From: Yamagishiella unicocca
Lineage: Eukaryota; Chlorophyta; Chlorophyceae; Chlamydomonadales; Volvocaceae
Assembly (NCBI GenBank): GCA_003116995.1
Contig: BDSL01000006.1
Location: forward strand, 2,012,501 to 2,076,500
Reading direction: 5' to 3'
Length of the DNA: 64,000 bases
In this document: positions 46,787 through 58,998 of the stretch, piece after piece
How positions within the stretch are numbered: the first letter of the stretch is position 1
Layout of the letters: each line of letters starts with the position of its first letter
Translations under genes and position numbers: made by a program
Notes under the pieces: model-generated
Seen by the model: only the letters and a program-made list of their open reading frames with translations
What the model was told of the DNA's origin: nothing
The model's database searches: none

Positions 46787-48865
46787 CTAGTAGGAGCCGT
46801 CCTTGCTGTTGAAGTAGTCGTACGTGAGCACCGTGGAGCCTAGCACCACGGCCGCGGCCAGCTCCATTATGAGCGCGCCGATGGTGATGACCTGTCAGTG
46901 GGAAGCGGGGTGTGAGGGAAGACTTAGGGTGTGGGGGAAGCCAGGGTTATTGGTGTTAGGGAAGCCGGGGATATTGGGGAGGAGCGGGCAGCAGGAGGTT
47001 TACGAAGGTGGGGCGGGTAGGCGGGGCGGGCAGGTGGGCGTGATGCCGACGCGAGTTTGTCGCCTCCCGCCATTCGTATGGTCCTCGATGTGTCGAGCCG
47101 CAGCTCCCTTCCCCCGCCTGGCGTCCTAGCTCCCCACGCCCCCGAATGAAATGCCCGAGGCTCCCTCCATCACTGGGTGAGTTGCCGCGGGTGCTTTCGC
47201 CACTTTCATCCATTCGCTGTCCACGAGTGGTCGCCTCAGCCTGACCAACAAACCACCGCTTCGATCTGTACCCCGCCCCGCGCGTTCCCCCATCACCGCC
47301 CCTCAATCGATTCCCCCATCGCCGCCCCTCAATCGATTTCCCCATCGCCGCCCCTCAATCGATTCCCCCATCGCCGCCCTCCCCGACCCCGCCCCTCAAT
47401 CCTCCCCACGTCCCTCGCCCCATTAAACCTCACCTTTGCATGCGCTAGGATGGCCGGGATGGCGATGGACCCCACCGCGGAGAAGCCCGTGAGGAACTTG
47501 CCCGCGTCCATCCAGCTGCAGGGAGGGCGGGAGCGGAGGGGGAGAAAGTGAGCGAGGAAAGGGGTCAGACACGCTGGGAGGCACAGCCGCTCCGCTGCAG
47601 GGAGGGCGCGGGGGAAGGGGCAGAGAGGAAAGAAGGCAGGCACGCAGGCTGGCTCGACCACGGAGGGAAGGCAGTGTTCTCGCTGGTCAGTGGTCACCGT
47701 CCTGGTAGCTTGCAACCCGCCGCAGTGTGCTGCACCAGAGCGGCGGCTCACCGCGCCTGGCCTATCGTTGCTGCACACACATACACACACAGCCACACAC
47801 ACCCTTGCCCCTCCCCGCCCGCTGGCTGAACCCCCCAAACCAGCTCACCCGCTCTGTATTGTGCTGCCGTAGATGCCGTACCCGTCGCCGCCGGCACTCC
47901 CGAAAAAGAGGTACGGCATCGGTACGAGCACGTACATGATGCCCACCAGCATGGGCCACCTACGCTCGCAGTGCGCGCGTCGAGTGATGAGGCGGGGGAG
48001 AGAGAGAGAGAAGATCGCAGTGATGATGCGGGTGAGGGAGAGAGAGAGAAGACCTCAGTGCAGGCGTTAATTTACGGCCAAGGCGCGAGTGAGCAAATAC
48101 ATGACTCCTGGTGGTGGTGCATGGGCTAGGGAATGAGGTACTGGCGGGAAGGAGGGGCGGCCCCTGCCGCCGTCTCATCCGATGGCGACGTTCTGCTGCT
48201 TCACTCTGGCCGTACGGCAGCGGCTTCGCAGCGAGGCATGTACGTGTCGGCTGACAGTGGGGCGGTTGGGTTGGGGTCCCGGCTGCTGACACAGCTGCAG
48301 CTCACGCAGCCGCCAGCTGATGCAGGTGCGTCGATGGCGGCACCCAAGAGGCCGTGTACTGGGGCAGGGATTGGAAGCACTGTGCACTGGAGGCTTTAGC
48401 CGCAGCTGCTGAGTGGTACGACGGCGGGGTCCGGGTGTGAGTTTAAGGAACCCAGTCGGAAGGGCGCCGTGGAAGGCGCGGCAACATGCTGGACGCAGCT
48501 GAGCAGGGCATCTCGTACGGCAGCGCAAAGCCCAGCTGCGACACACACGAGGTGCCAGACGCTATGACAGCCGTACCCTCAGGATGGACAGCTCATTTCA
48601 CCTACCAATTATTGAATAGTACACAGCCCTGCATGTTCCAAGACAGATGAACCGGCTTGTTGGAGGAATACGTCGGAGTGATGTAAGTTTGCATGGGCCC
48701 TGGGTAGACCCTCGCTTACCAGCAACTGCAGCAAGGCTCCTGTGCTAAACATTATCGCCAGCACCATGATAACTGCGAAGACGCCATGTCTGTGTCGGAG
48801 GAAGGCCTCGAGGCCACCGCAATCGAAGCAATTTTACCCATACCTCTAGAGTCTTGTATAGCCAT
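46787..48865 (-). CDS. VPS55: VPS55-family endosomal sorting membrane protein (6 exons)
   Basis: Exons: 48865-48844, 48772-48720, 48628-48606, 47959-47849, 47515-47434, 46891-46787; 396 nt, 131 aa, normal for VPS55/LEPROT proteins. These four-helix membrane proteins act with VPS68 in late-endosome-to-vacuole traffic. Matches to the plant-type family are GALLQLLGCVLFNNWWPML, MYVLVPMPYLFFG, GWMDAAKFLTG-like GWMDAGKFLTGFSAVGS, and IAIPAILAHA, followed by a last helix GALIMELAAAVVLGSTV. Exon 3 is a micro-exon of 23 nt (GCVLFNNW); without it the conserved NNWWPM motif is not formed. The first exon (MAIQDSR) and its donor GTATGG are the least certain part; an alternative is initiation at the ATG inside exon 2. 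Introns 3 and 5 contain GA- and ATCGATTCC-type repeats. Confidence 0.9.
47284..47402. repeat. About 27-bp tandem repeat in VPS55 intron 5
   Basis: Three to four units of CCTCAATCGATTCCCCCATC plus GCCGCC. Intronic on the minus-strand gene. Confidence 0.85.
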
Positions 48866-50317
48866 TTCGTATTATGTTAGTGTAAGAATGAAAACGCGTC
48901 TTTTTGCTATGGATAGTTTCTGCGAAGATACGAAGAGCAGCGCAGCGCGCGGTGGTAGGTCAGGCGGCAATAAGCTGAAGTAGCATGAGTAAACGGATAT
49001 CTTGTTAGCCGCATGTGCTGTTGGCTGCGAAAAAAAGATTACTACGCCGTACGAGTATTCAACGCATCCACCAATGTTACTTCAAGGTTTAACCAACCAG
49101 TGTGGTGAATCGATGCATGTATCTACATGACCCATGGTCTTATGCATGGATGCATATCGATAGAATCCGTTCCGTTCATATCCGTACCTAGTACTACGTA
49201 ATTCGATCGAGTACTCTGGAGTCCGTGTAGCTTGTCCTTATCCCGCTCGGCGCGAGTGCAGTTCATCCTTGCAAAATTACGTACTCATCAGTTCCCTATC
49301 TTGCATACATGCATGGCCCATGGCATACATGCATGGGAGCGCACACGCGTGGATACAAGTAGGTAGGGCTGCTGCTGCCGTGCATATGTATAGTACGCAC
49401 TGTTGCATTGGGCCCCAGACGGGGAGGTAAAGCAATCGGGCTGGCGCATCGTCTGAATGCATGCCTGTATGTGCCGCATCTGAGGCCATCCACCTTGAGC
49501 GGCTGCCGGCAAGGAGGATGCAAGACACTAATCAATGCGGTGTATGTGTACATACATGCATATGCTATGTAGGCAATCGAACCTTATTTCAGTAATACCC
49601 CTGCTCGGCGGCACAGGGACCGTGTACGTCCCATGCAATTCAGCCATGCATCGTATTCAGCCAGTTCGGCAGCCCCCGGCGGAGAACCTGAAGCTAGCAG
49701 ACAACGCACGCAGCGGCGGCAGCAGCAGCAGCAGCAGCAAGTAGCAACAGCAGCCGCACAGGTGGGTGGCAACCAATCCATGTCTAATGCGTGCGCCCAA
49801 AGCAACATGCATGTCACCCTTATTACCGGCGGTCATTACAAATTTACAAAGTTTGTTGCTAGGTAGGCGCCCGCTTGAATATTGAATTTGCGGTTACCCC
49901 ATATTTGTGTGGGCCCGTTTGTGGGGATTGCTTCCGACGTCCTTCCGCAATTCCGACCGTCTTCATTGGCCATGAATGGTAGATGGCCGGGACAAGCGCA
50001 ATGTTGCGTTGCGGGCACGGAAATCAACAAGCAATCAAGAAAACATGTTCCCACACAGCCGGGGCCGATCACGACCGCATAAACACGTCATCCGGCACCT
50101 CACACGCAAGGCGACCGGAAACTTCCTGCGGGTGCCAAGGCCCTACAGCGGCCCAACCCTTCAGGGGAAGACCGCCAGAGCAGCAAATCCCCGAAGAAGG
50201 GCCCGAACTGCACCAACCCACGGCGGATAGCGCGATCCTGGAGAGTACATTCCCCCAAACAGAAGGGCCACCAGCCCCCGCCCTTTTTAAGGCAGGCCGC
50301 AGCCACTAACCGGCGAC
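48866..50317. other. VPS55 5' flank and transition to the satellite
   Basis: No gene recognised. It holds many TGCATG/ATGCAT-rich words (49100-49560) and a (CAG)n run at about 49717-49750. No TATA box was assigned for VPS55. The last 250 bp have short stretches resembling the distal part of the 60.6-kb insertion, too diverged to call. Confidence 0.4.
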
Positions 50318-51369
50318 AGCAGATCGGTCTGCTGGCCAGCAGCGGCTGCGCCCCCTTAGCTTGGTGCAGGCCCGCACGTGATGTGAAGGCGTCAGGGGCC
50401 CAAATTCAAGGCGACAACGTAGGGAACGAAGTCGAATGAAGTCGGACTATGCAGGACAGCTACGTGCGTGTGAATGACGCTGCGACTAAAGGACACACCG
50501 TGACTTCTGGCCACCTTCCACCTGACCGGACCGGACATCGATGAGCACATGCAGCTGAGGATAGGCGTGACTTCAGCCGCTGAAGCTGCTGTGCAGTTGA
50601 TTCTCGTCCAGACCAGAGCACGGATGAGGGTCCCTTTCAGTAATTCAAGCGCCGAACTGCCTTCCATTCATGCATAACTAACACGGGGTCGAACAGGTGT
50701 GCGGCGCACAATAGACCCCGTGGCCAAAAGAGTGGGCATATGGTGAGCAGGTGGGGGGAAACATCGCAATTGTTTGGTAAGCCTGCTCGATCGGCCCATG
50801 ACAAAAGTGTGTGCACCCAGATCCTACTAGCGCAGAGCGGTCTGCTGGCCAGCGGCGGCTGCGCCCCCCTTGCTTGGTGCAGGCCCAGCAGACGCACGTG
50901 ATGTGAAGGCGTCAGGGGCCCAAATTCAAGGCGACAATGTAGGGAACGAAGTCGAACGATGCAGGACAGCTACGTGCGTGTGAATGACGCTGCGACGAAA
51001 GGACACGCCGTGTCCTAATGGCCACCTTTCACCTGACCAGACCAGACATCCATGAGCACACGCAGCTGCTGAGGATAGGCGTGACTTCAGCCGCTGAAGC
51101 TGCTGTGTGGTTGATTCTCGTCCAGACCAGAGCACGGCTGCTGGCCCCTTTCAGTAATTCAAGCGCCGAATTGCCTTCCATTCATGCATAACTAACACGG
51201 GGTCGAACAGGTGTGCGGCGCACAATAGACCCCGTGGCCAAAAGAATGGGCATATGGTGAGCAGGTGGGGGCAAACTGTGTGGTAAACCTGCTCGATCGG
51301 CCCATGACAAAAGTGTGTGCACCCAGATCCTACTAGCGCAGAGCGGTCTGCTGGCCAGCGGCGGCTGCG

Positions 51370-51383
51370 GTCTCTCTCTCTCT
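51370..51383 (+). mobile_element. 14-bp CT-tail insertion in a satellite monomer
   Basis: Other monomers read GGCTGCGCCCCC. Here CTGCG is duplicated (51365-51369 and 51384-51388) around GTCTCTCTCTCTCT, the terminal part of the LINE tail found at 54.55 kb. A plausible tail-only insertion; slippage cannot be excluded. Confidence 0.5.
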
Positions 51384-52299
51384 CTGCGCCCCCTTTGCTT
51401 GGTGCAGGCCCAGCAGACGCACGTGATGTGAAGGCGTCAGGGGCCCAAGAGCGGCCACCTTTCACCTGACCAGACCAGACATCCATGAGCACACGCAGCT
51501 GCTGAGGATAGGCGTGACTTCAGCCGCTGAAGCTGCTGTGTGGTTGATTCTTGTCCAGACCAGAACACGGCTGCTGGCCCCTTTCAGTAATTCAAGCGCC
51601 GAATTGCCTTCCATTCATGCATAACTAACACGGGGTCGAACAGGTGTGCGGCGCACAATAGACCCCGTGGCCAAAAGAGTGGGCATATGGTGAGCAGGTG
51701 GGGGGAAACATCGCAATTGTTTGGTAAGCCTGCTCGATCGGCCCATGACAAAAGTGTGTGCACCCAGATCCTACTAGCGCAGAGCGGTCTGCTGGCCAGC
51801 GGCGGCTGCGCCCCCCTTGCTTGGTGCAGGCCCAGCAGACGCACGTGATGTGAAGGCGTCAGGGGCCCAAATTCAAGGCGACAATGTAGGGAACGAAGTC
51901 GAACGATGCAGGACAGCTACGTGCGTGTGAATGACGCTGCGACGAAAGGACACGCCGTGTCCTTTTGGCCACCTTTCACCTGACCAGACCAGACATCCAT
52001 GAGCACACGCAGCTGCTGAGGATAGGCGTGACTTCAGCCGCTGAAGCTGCTGTGTGGTTGATTCTCGTCCAGACCAGAGCACGTCTGCTGGCCCCTTTCA
52101 GTAATTCAAGCGCCGAATTGCCTTCCATTCATGCATAACTAACACGGGGTCGAACAGGTGTGCGGCGCACAATAGACCCCGTGGCCAAAAGAATGGGCAT
52201 ATGGTGAGCAGGTGGGGGGAAACATCGCAATTGTTTGGTAAACCTGCTCGATCGGCCCATGACAAAAGCGTGTGCACCCAGATCCTACTAGCGCAGAGC

Positions 52300-54575
52300 C
52301 ACTGTAACGCGGTCTCTCTCTCGCAGCCGCTGGCGCCCTGGCCGCCCCGGGTCCCTCCACATCGCCGTCCCTTGCCGCCACCGCTCCCGGGGTGCCTCGC
52401 CCATCCCCTTCTCCCCCGCCCCCTGCCCTCGCTGGCCTTCGGATCGTGTCCGCTGCGGTGGCGCTGGGCATCCCCTTCACCAATCCGCCTGCCGCCCCCG
52501 TCCTCGATTGGGCGTCACGGATGTCGGAGGCCCGCCGCCGTCTCCAAAAGATCTCCCGCATGGCCCTGTCGATGTTCGGCCGTGCCACTGCGGCTGCAGC
52601 TTATGCTCTCCATATGGCGACGTACCACATGGAGCACTCGGGGCTGCCGCCGGCGGAGGTCCTTGCTGGCATCATGGCCCTTGTCGCAAAGCTGGTGGAT
52701 CGGGAGCTAGGCCCTGATGACGCCCAGCGCCGTTTCACTGGTGTCCCCCTCCGCCTGCTCTCCGGTCATCCCACCATCGGCGGCTTCGGTGTACTGCCCC
52801 TTCGGCTGCATGTCCTCAGCCGGCATGCCAAGTGGAGCCTGACGGTCGCCCGCTCCGCGCTGCAGCCCCCGGCTGCCCGCGCGCCGTGGATCCGGATTGC
52901 GGTCTCCTTCCTCTCTACCCTCCACCCTGCCTTCCGCCCGCTGGCCGTCACCACAGCTCGCCCGGATGGCCCGTGGCTCGGCGCCCCCTTCAGCTTGCCC
53001 CCGGACATCCACCGGCTTGCCACGAGCCTCGGTCACCTCCCCCCCCTGTCTGACGTCGCGGACCCCCCCCTGGAGCCGGGCGTCTGGTGCTTCAACGCGC
53101 CGCTGTGGGGCAACCCGCTCCTGCCCAACGCGGGGGCGCCGGGCCGGCGGCCGGGGTTGGAGGCTATCCATGGCCCCCTCACCATGTGCCGCCGCCTGCT
53201 GACCGTCGGCGACGCCGTCCGGGTGCAGGACGCTATGACCGCGTTTGAGGTGGAGCGCGCCCATGCCCTGGCGACGACGCCGGGCATGGCCATCTTCAGC
53301 CGGCTGGCTGAGCGCTGGACGACGCTCGTACGGCACGAGCTGGCGCCCTCCGAGCTGGCCATGGGTGCGCTCCAAGATCGCATCGCGGCGCGGGCTGCGG
53401 TGGCCGCTCTCCTTTCTGACATCTCGCCCGCATGGCTCGCTGCTGCTCGCCTGGCGCCCGATGGCCCCGCCCCGCCGTCGCCTGACGAGGTGGATGCTCT
53501 CCTCCTTGCTCGCCTGGGGTGGCGGCTGGGTGTGGACGCCGTGCTGCCCCTCACTTCCTTCACCGTCAAGCTGGGCACCCTGCTCCAGGCGGCGGAACTG
53601 GAGCGCCCCAGGCAGGCCTGTCATGCGGCGTATGTGCGGGAGGCGCTCGGGCTGTCCCCTGCTGTGGCTGCCACGCCCGAGGCGGCCCTTGTGGCGTTAC
53701 GCGCGGTATGGCGGCGGTTGTGGAAGCGTCTTAAGTGGGAGCCGCGGTGGAAGGAGGTCCTCTGGCGGCTGGCGGTTGACGGGGTGCCCATGCCGGGCTC
53801 CTCCCACCTCCCGCTGGTCCCACCCGAACCGTGTGCTTGCGGCTGTTACCCCGCTGCAGCGGGTGTGGCCGAGTCGCCGCGCTTGCATCACTTTTGGTCT
53901 TGCCCCCTCGTCCGCCCGCTCTGGGATGAACTGGAAGTCTGCTGTGGATGCGGGGTCACGCGTGAGCATGTGTGGTTGTGTGTGTCGCCGGATCCGACCA
54001 CTGTGCTGCAGTGTGTGTGGGATGTGGTGGCGTTGGCGGCGCTCAACGCGATGGAGTGGGCGCGCCGGTACATACACTCTCATCGGCTCCCCGGCCCCAC
54101 CCTCCCTGCTGCTATGCGTTCTGGCCTCCTTGCTAAGTTCTGGGCCTTGCTGCGGGACTTTGCGGGCTTGGGTTTGCCCCGCAAGGACTGGGGTGACGTG
54201 GGGGTGGACCACCCATTTTTGTTCGTAACCGGGGGTCGGCTCATGTGCGCCGTGCCGCCCTAGCTAGCCTGCCTTGGCTGCTGTTTGTTCTTTCGTTCTT
54301 TCTTTCCTGGTGCCACCTTTGCTGGTTCGAGATACGAGTGGTGCGGGTGATGGGCAGGTGAGCCAATGGGGGCTTTTGTGGTGGTTTTGACGCGTAAGGG
54401 TGGCCTGCATGGGGCCGTGTCCTGCCGTCGCTTGTGCTGACTTTGCATGATGCTGTTTGCCTGCTGTTGCCCGTACCCGACCTTGGTTCCGTGTCTCTTC
54501 CGCAGTGCTTTCCCGCCGGGATAAGGGCGGGTGCCGCCTGTCGTGCGGCCACTGTAACGCGGTCTCTCTCTCTCT
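52300..54575 (+). mobile_element. 5'-truncated L1-type LINE inserted in the satellite
   Basis: The satellite is interrupted by 2,276 bp flanked by CGCAGAGC at 52292-52299 and 54576-54583 (8-bp duplication). The insert contains the post-reverse-transcriptase part of a LINE ORF, a 3' UTR of about 300 bp, and a terminal (CT)n tail. Its first about 25 bp repeat its own 3' end (CACTGTAACGCGGTCTCTCT), so tail sequence stands at both ends. Confidence 0.9.
52308..54263 (+). pseudogene. C-terminal part of an L1-clade LINE ORF2 (5'-truncated)
   Basis: An open frame of about 650 codons without an initiating ATG at its 5' end. It begins after the reverse transcriptase catalytic core. AAVALGIPFTNPP matches the post-RT LGIPL-type motif, followed by RRRLQKISRMALSMFGRA, YHMEHSGLPPAEVLAG and GGFGVLPLRLH, all typical of the region after RT in L1 elements. 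Near the end, CACGCYP and HHFWSCPLVRPLWDEL form a zf-RVT-like zinc-binding region. The frame ends with a TAG at 54261-54263. No endonuclease or RT motifs (such as FADD) are in the window, so the copy cannot move by itself. The uninterrupted frame means the insertion is young or the satellite is being homogenised. Confidence 0.88.
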
Positions 54576-57500
54576 CGCAGAGCGGTCTGCTGGCCAGCGG
54601 CGGCTGCGCCCCCTTTGCTTGGTGCAGGCCCAGCAGGCAGACGCACGTGATGTGAAGGCGTCAGGGGCCCAAATTCAAGGCGACAATGTAGGAAACGAAG
54701 TCGAACGATGCAGGACAGCTACGTGCGTGTGAATGACGCTGCGACGAAAGGACACGCCGTGTCCTAATGGCCACCTTCTACCTGACCAGACCAGACATCC
54801 ATGAGCACACGCAGCTGCTGAGGATAGGGCTGACTTCAGCCGCTGAAGCTGTGCGGTTGATTCTTGTCTAGATCAGAGCACGGCTGCGGGCCCCTTTCAG
54901 TAATTCAAGCGCCGAATTGCCTTCCATTCATGCATAACTAACACGGGGTCGAACAGGTGTGCGGCGCACAATAGACCCCGTGGCCAAAAGAGTGGGCATA
55001 CGGTGAGCAGGTGGGGGGAAACTGTGTGGTAAACCTACTCGATCGGCCCATGACAAAGGCGTGTGCACCCAGATCCTACTAGCGCAGAGCGGTCTGCTGG
55101 CCAGCGGCGGCTGCGCCCCCTTTGCTTGGTGCAGGCCCACACGCACGTGATGTGAAGGCGTCAGGGGCCCAAATTCAAGGCGACAATGTAGGGAACGAAG
55201 TCGAACGATGCAGGACAGCTACGTGCGTGTGAATGACGCTGCGACGAAAGGACACGCCGTGTCCTTTTGGCCACCTTTCACCTGACCAGACCAGACATCC
55301 ATGAGCACACGCAGCTGCTGAGGATAGGCGTGACTTCAGCCGCTGAAGCTGCTGTGTGGTTGATTCTTGTCCAGACCAGAACACGGCTGCTGGCCCCTTT
55401 CAGTAATTCAAGCGCCGAATTGCCTTCCATTCATGCATAACTAACACGGGGTCGAACAGGTGTGCGGCGCACAATAGACCCCGTGGCCAAAAGAGTGGGC
55501 ATATGGTGAGCAGGTGGGGGGAAACATCGCAATTGTTTGGTAAACCTGCTCGATCGGCCCATGACAAAAATGTGTGCACCCAGATCCTACTAGCGCAGAG
55601 CGGTCTGCTGGCCAGCGGCGGCTGCGCCCCCCTTGCTTGGTGCAGGCCCAGCAGACGCACGTGATGTGAAGGCGTCAGGGGCCCAAATTCAAGGCGACAA
55701 TGTAGGGAACGAAGTCGAACGATGCAGGACAGCTACGTGCGTGTGAATAACGCTGCGACGAAAGGACACGCCGTGTCCTTTTGGCCACCTTTCACCTGAC
55801 CAGACCAGACATCCATGAGCACACGCAGCTGCTGAGGATAGGCGTGACTTCAGCCGCTGAAGCTGCTGTGTGGTTGATTCTCGTCCAGACCAGAGCACGG
55901 CTGCTGGCCCCTTTCAGTAATTCAAGCGCCGAATTGCCTTCCATTCATGCATAACTAACACGGGGTCGAACAGGTGTGCGGCGCACAATAGACCCCGTGG
56001 CCAAAAAAATGGGCATATGGTGAGCAGGTGGGGGGAAACATCGCAATTGTTTGGTAAACCTGCTCGATCGGCCCATGACAAAAGCGTGTGCACCCAGATC
56101 CTACTAGCGCAGAGCGGTCTGCTGGCCAGCGGCGGCTGCGCCCCCTTTGCTTGGTGCAGGCCCAGACACACGTGATGTGAAGGCGTCAGGGGCCCAAATT
56201 CAAGGCGACAATGTAGGAAACGAAGTCGAACGATGCAGGACAGCTACGTGCGTGTGAATGACGCTGCGACGAAAGGACACGCCGTGTCCTAATGGCCACC
56301 TTCTACCTGACCAGAGCAGACATCCATGAGGACACGCAGCTGCTGAGGATAGGCGTGACTTCAGCCGCTGAAGCTGTGCGGTTGATTCTTGTCTAGATCA
56401 GAGCACGGCTGCGGGCCCCTTTCAGTAATTCAAGCGCCGAATTGCCTTCCATTCATGCATAACTAACACGGGGTCGAACAGGTGTGCGGCGCACAATAGA
56501 CCCCGTGGCCAAAAGAGTGGGCATACGGTGAGCAGGTGGGGGGAAACTGTGTGGTAAACCTACTCGATCGGCCCATGACAAAGGCGTGTGCACCCAGATC
56601 CTACTAGCGCAGAGCGGTCTGCTGGCCAGCGGCGGCTGCGCCCCCTTTGCTTGGTGCAGGCCCACACGCACGTGATGTGAAGGCGTCAGGGGCCCAAATT
56701 CAAGGCGACAATGTAGGGAACGAAGTCGAACGATGCAGGACAGCTACGTGCGTGTGAATGACGCTGCGACGAAAGGACACGCCGTGTCCTTTTGGCCACC
56801 TTTCACCTGACCAGACCAGACATCCATGAGCACACGCAGCTGCTGAGGATAGGCGTGACTTCAGCCGCTGAAGCTGCTGTGCGGTTGATTCTTACCCAGA
56901 CCAGAGCACGGCTGCTGGCCCCTTTCATTAATTCAAGCGCCGAATTGCCTTCCATTCATGCATAACTAACACGGGGTCGAACAGGTGTGCGGCGCACAAT
57001 AGACCCCGTGGCCAAAAGAGTGGGCATATGGTGAGCAGGTGGGGGGAAACTGTGTGGTAAACCTGCTCGATCGGCCCATGACAAATGCGTGTGCACCCAG
57101 ATCCTACTAGCGCAGAGCGGTCTGCTGGCCAGCGGCGGCTGCGCCCCCTTTGCTTGGTGCAGGCCCACACGCACGTGATGTGAAGGCGTCAGGGGCCCAA
57201 ATTCAAGGCGACAATGTAGGGAACGAAGTCGAACGATGCAGGACAGCTACGTGCGTGTGAATGACGCTGCGACGAAAGGACACGCCGTGTCCTAATGGCC
57301 ACCTTCTACCTGACCAGAGCAGACATCCATGAGGACACGCAGCTGCTGAGGATAGGCGTGACTTCAGCCGCTGAAGCTGTGCGGTTGATTCTTGTCTAGA
57401 TCAGAGCACGGCTGCGGGCCCCTTTCAGTAATTCAAGCGCCGAATTGCCTTCCATTCATGCATAACTAACACGGGGTCGAACAGGTGTGCGGCGCACAAT

Positions 57501-58635
57501 AGACCCCGTGGCCAAAAGAGTGGGCATATGGTGAGCAGGTGGGGGGAAACATTGCAATTGTTTGGTAAACCTGCTCGATCGGCCCATGTCAAACGCGTGT
57601 GCACCCAGATCCTATCTACTAGCGCAGAGCGGTCTGCTGGCCAGCGGCGGCTGCGCCCCCTTTGCTTGGTGCAGGCCCACACGCACGTGATGTGAAGGCG
57701 TCAGGGGCCCAAATTCAAGGCGACAATGTAGGGAACGAAGTCGAACGATGCAGGACAGCTACGTGCGTGTGAATGACGCTGCGACGAAAGGACACGCCGT
57801 GTCCTTTTGGCCACCTTTCACCTGACCAGACCAGACATCCATGAGCACACGCAGCTGCTGAGGATAGGCGTGACTTCAGCCGCTGAAGCTGCTGTGCGGT
57901 TGATTCTTACCCAGACCAGAGCACGGCTGCTGGCCCCTTTCATTAATTCAAGCGCCGAATTGCCTTCCATTCATGCATAACTAACACGGGGTCGAACAGG
58001 TGTGCGGCGCACAATAGACCCCGTGGCCAAAAGAGTGGGCATATGGTGAGCAGGTGGGGGGAAACTGTGTGGTAAACCTGCTCGATCGGCCCATGACAAA
58101 TGCGTGTGCACCCAGATCCTACTAGCGCAGAGCGGTCTGCTGGCCAGCGGCGGCTGCGCCCCCTTTGCTTGGTGCAGGCCCACACGCACGTGATGTGAAG
58201 GCGTCAGGGGCCCAAATTCAAGGCGACAATGTAGGGAACGAAGTCGAACGATGCAGGACAGCTACGTGCGTGTGAATGACGCTGCGACGAAAGGACACGC
58301 CGTGTCCTAATGGCCACCTTCTACCTGACCAGAGCAGACATCCATGAGGACACGCAGCTGCTGAGGATAGGCGTGACTTCAGCCGCTGAAGCTGTGCGGT
58401 TGATTCTTGTCTAGATCAGAGCACGGCTGCGGGCCCCTTTCAGTAATTCAAGCGCCGAATTGCCTTCCATTCATGCATAACTAACACGGGGTCGAACAGG
58501 TGTGCGGCGCACAATAGACCCCGTGGCCAAAAGAGTGGGCATATGGTGAGCAGGTGGGGGGAAACATTGCAATTGTTTGGTAAACCTGCTCGATCGGCCC
58601 ATGTCAAAAGCGTGTGCACCCAGATCCTATTTACT

Positions 58636-58998
58636 GGCCCCCCCACCCAAACCGCCACCCATTTCCGGGGGGGTAAACGGAAGTACTGGCACGGGGACCT
58701 GCGACTTCCGTAACAGGGGCGTGTATGGCCCTGCCAACCGGGTGAGAGCCCCGGACCCCAACCCAACAAATTTGGGGGGTTCGTCTAATTGGTTAAGACA
58801 CTGGCATTCTGTCCAGAGATCGGTGGTTCGATTCCCCGGCCCCTCCCCGGTAGCTACCGGGTGCCCCACTTGTGGGCAAGTAGGTTTGTGGTTGAACCTG
58901 CTGGTCGAGGTTGTCGTTGATGGGGGTGGAGATACAGAGCTTATGACACGGTCAGGTGTCGTACCCCAGCGTCGGGGTCCTGTAACGCAAGGAATTTT
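58636..58998 (+). mobile_element. SINE with an internal tRNA-like promoter, 8-bp target-site duplication
   Basis: TATTTACT flanks the insert at 58628-58635 and 58999-59006. The 363-bp insert contains a tRNA-like core at about 58774-58850: an A-box-like TCGTCTAATTGG (58781-58792), a D-arm GTCT...AGAC, and a perfect B box GGTTCGATTCC (58825-58835). The anticodon arm does not form a canonical 5-bp stem with a 7-nt loop. The element ends GGAATTTT. Unlike most SINEs the tRNA-like part is not at the 5' head but begins about 140 bp inside. Chlamydomonas SINEX elements are a likely comparison. Confidence 0.85.

Noticed and set aside
52707..53624. 305-codon frame antisense to the LINE ORF
   Set aside because: Shadow of the GC-rich LINE coding frame; the plus-strand frame has family motifs, this one has none.
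58774..58850. Functional tRNA gene
   Set aside because: A/B boxes and a D-arm are present, but the anticodon stem-loop is not canonical and the sequence lies within a SINE flanked by a target-site duplication.
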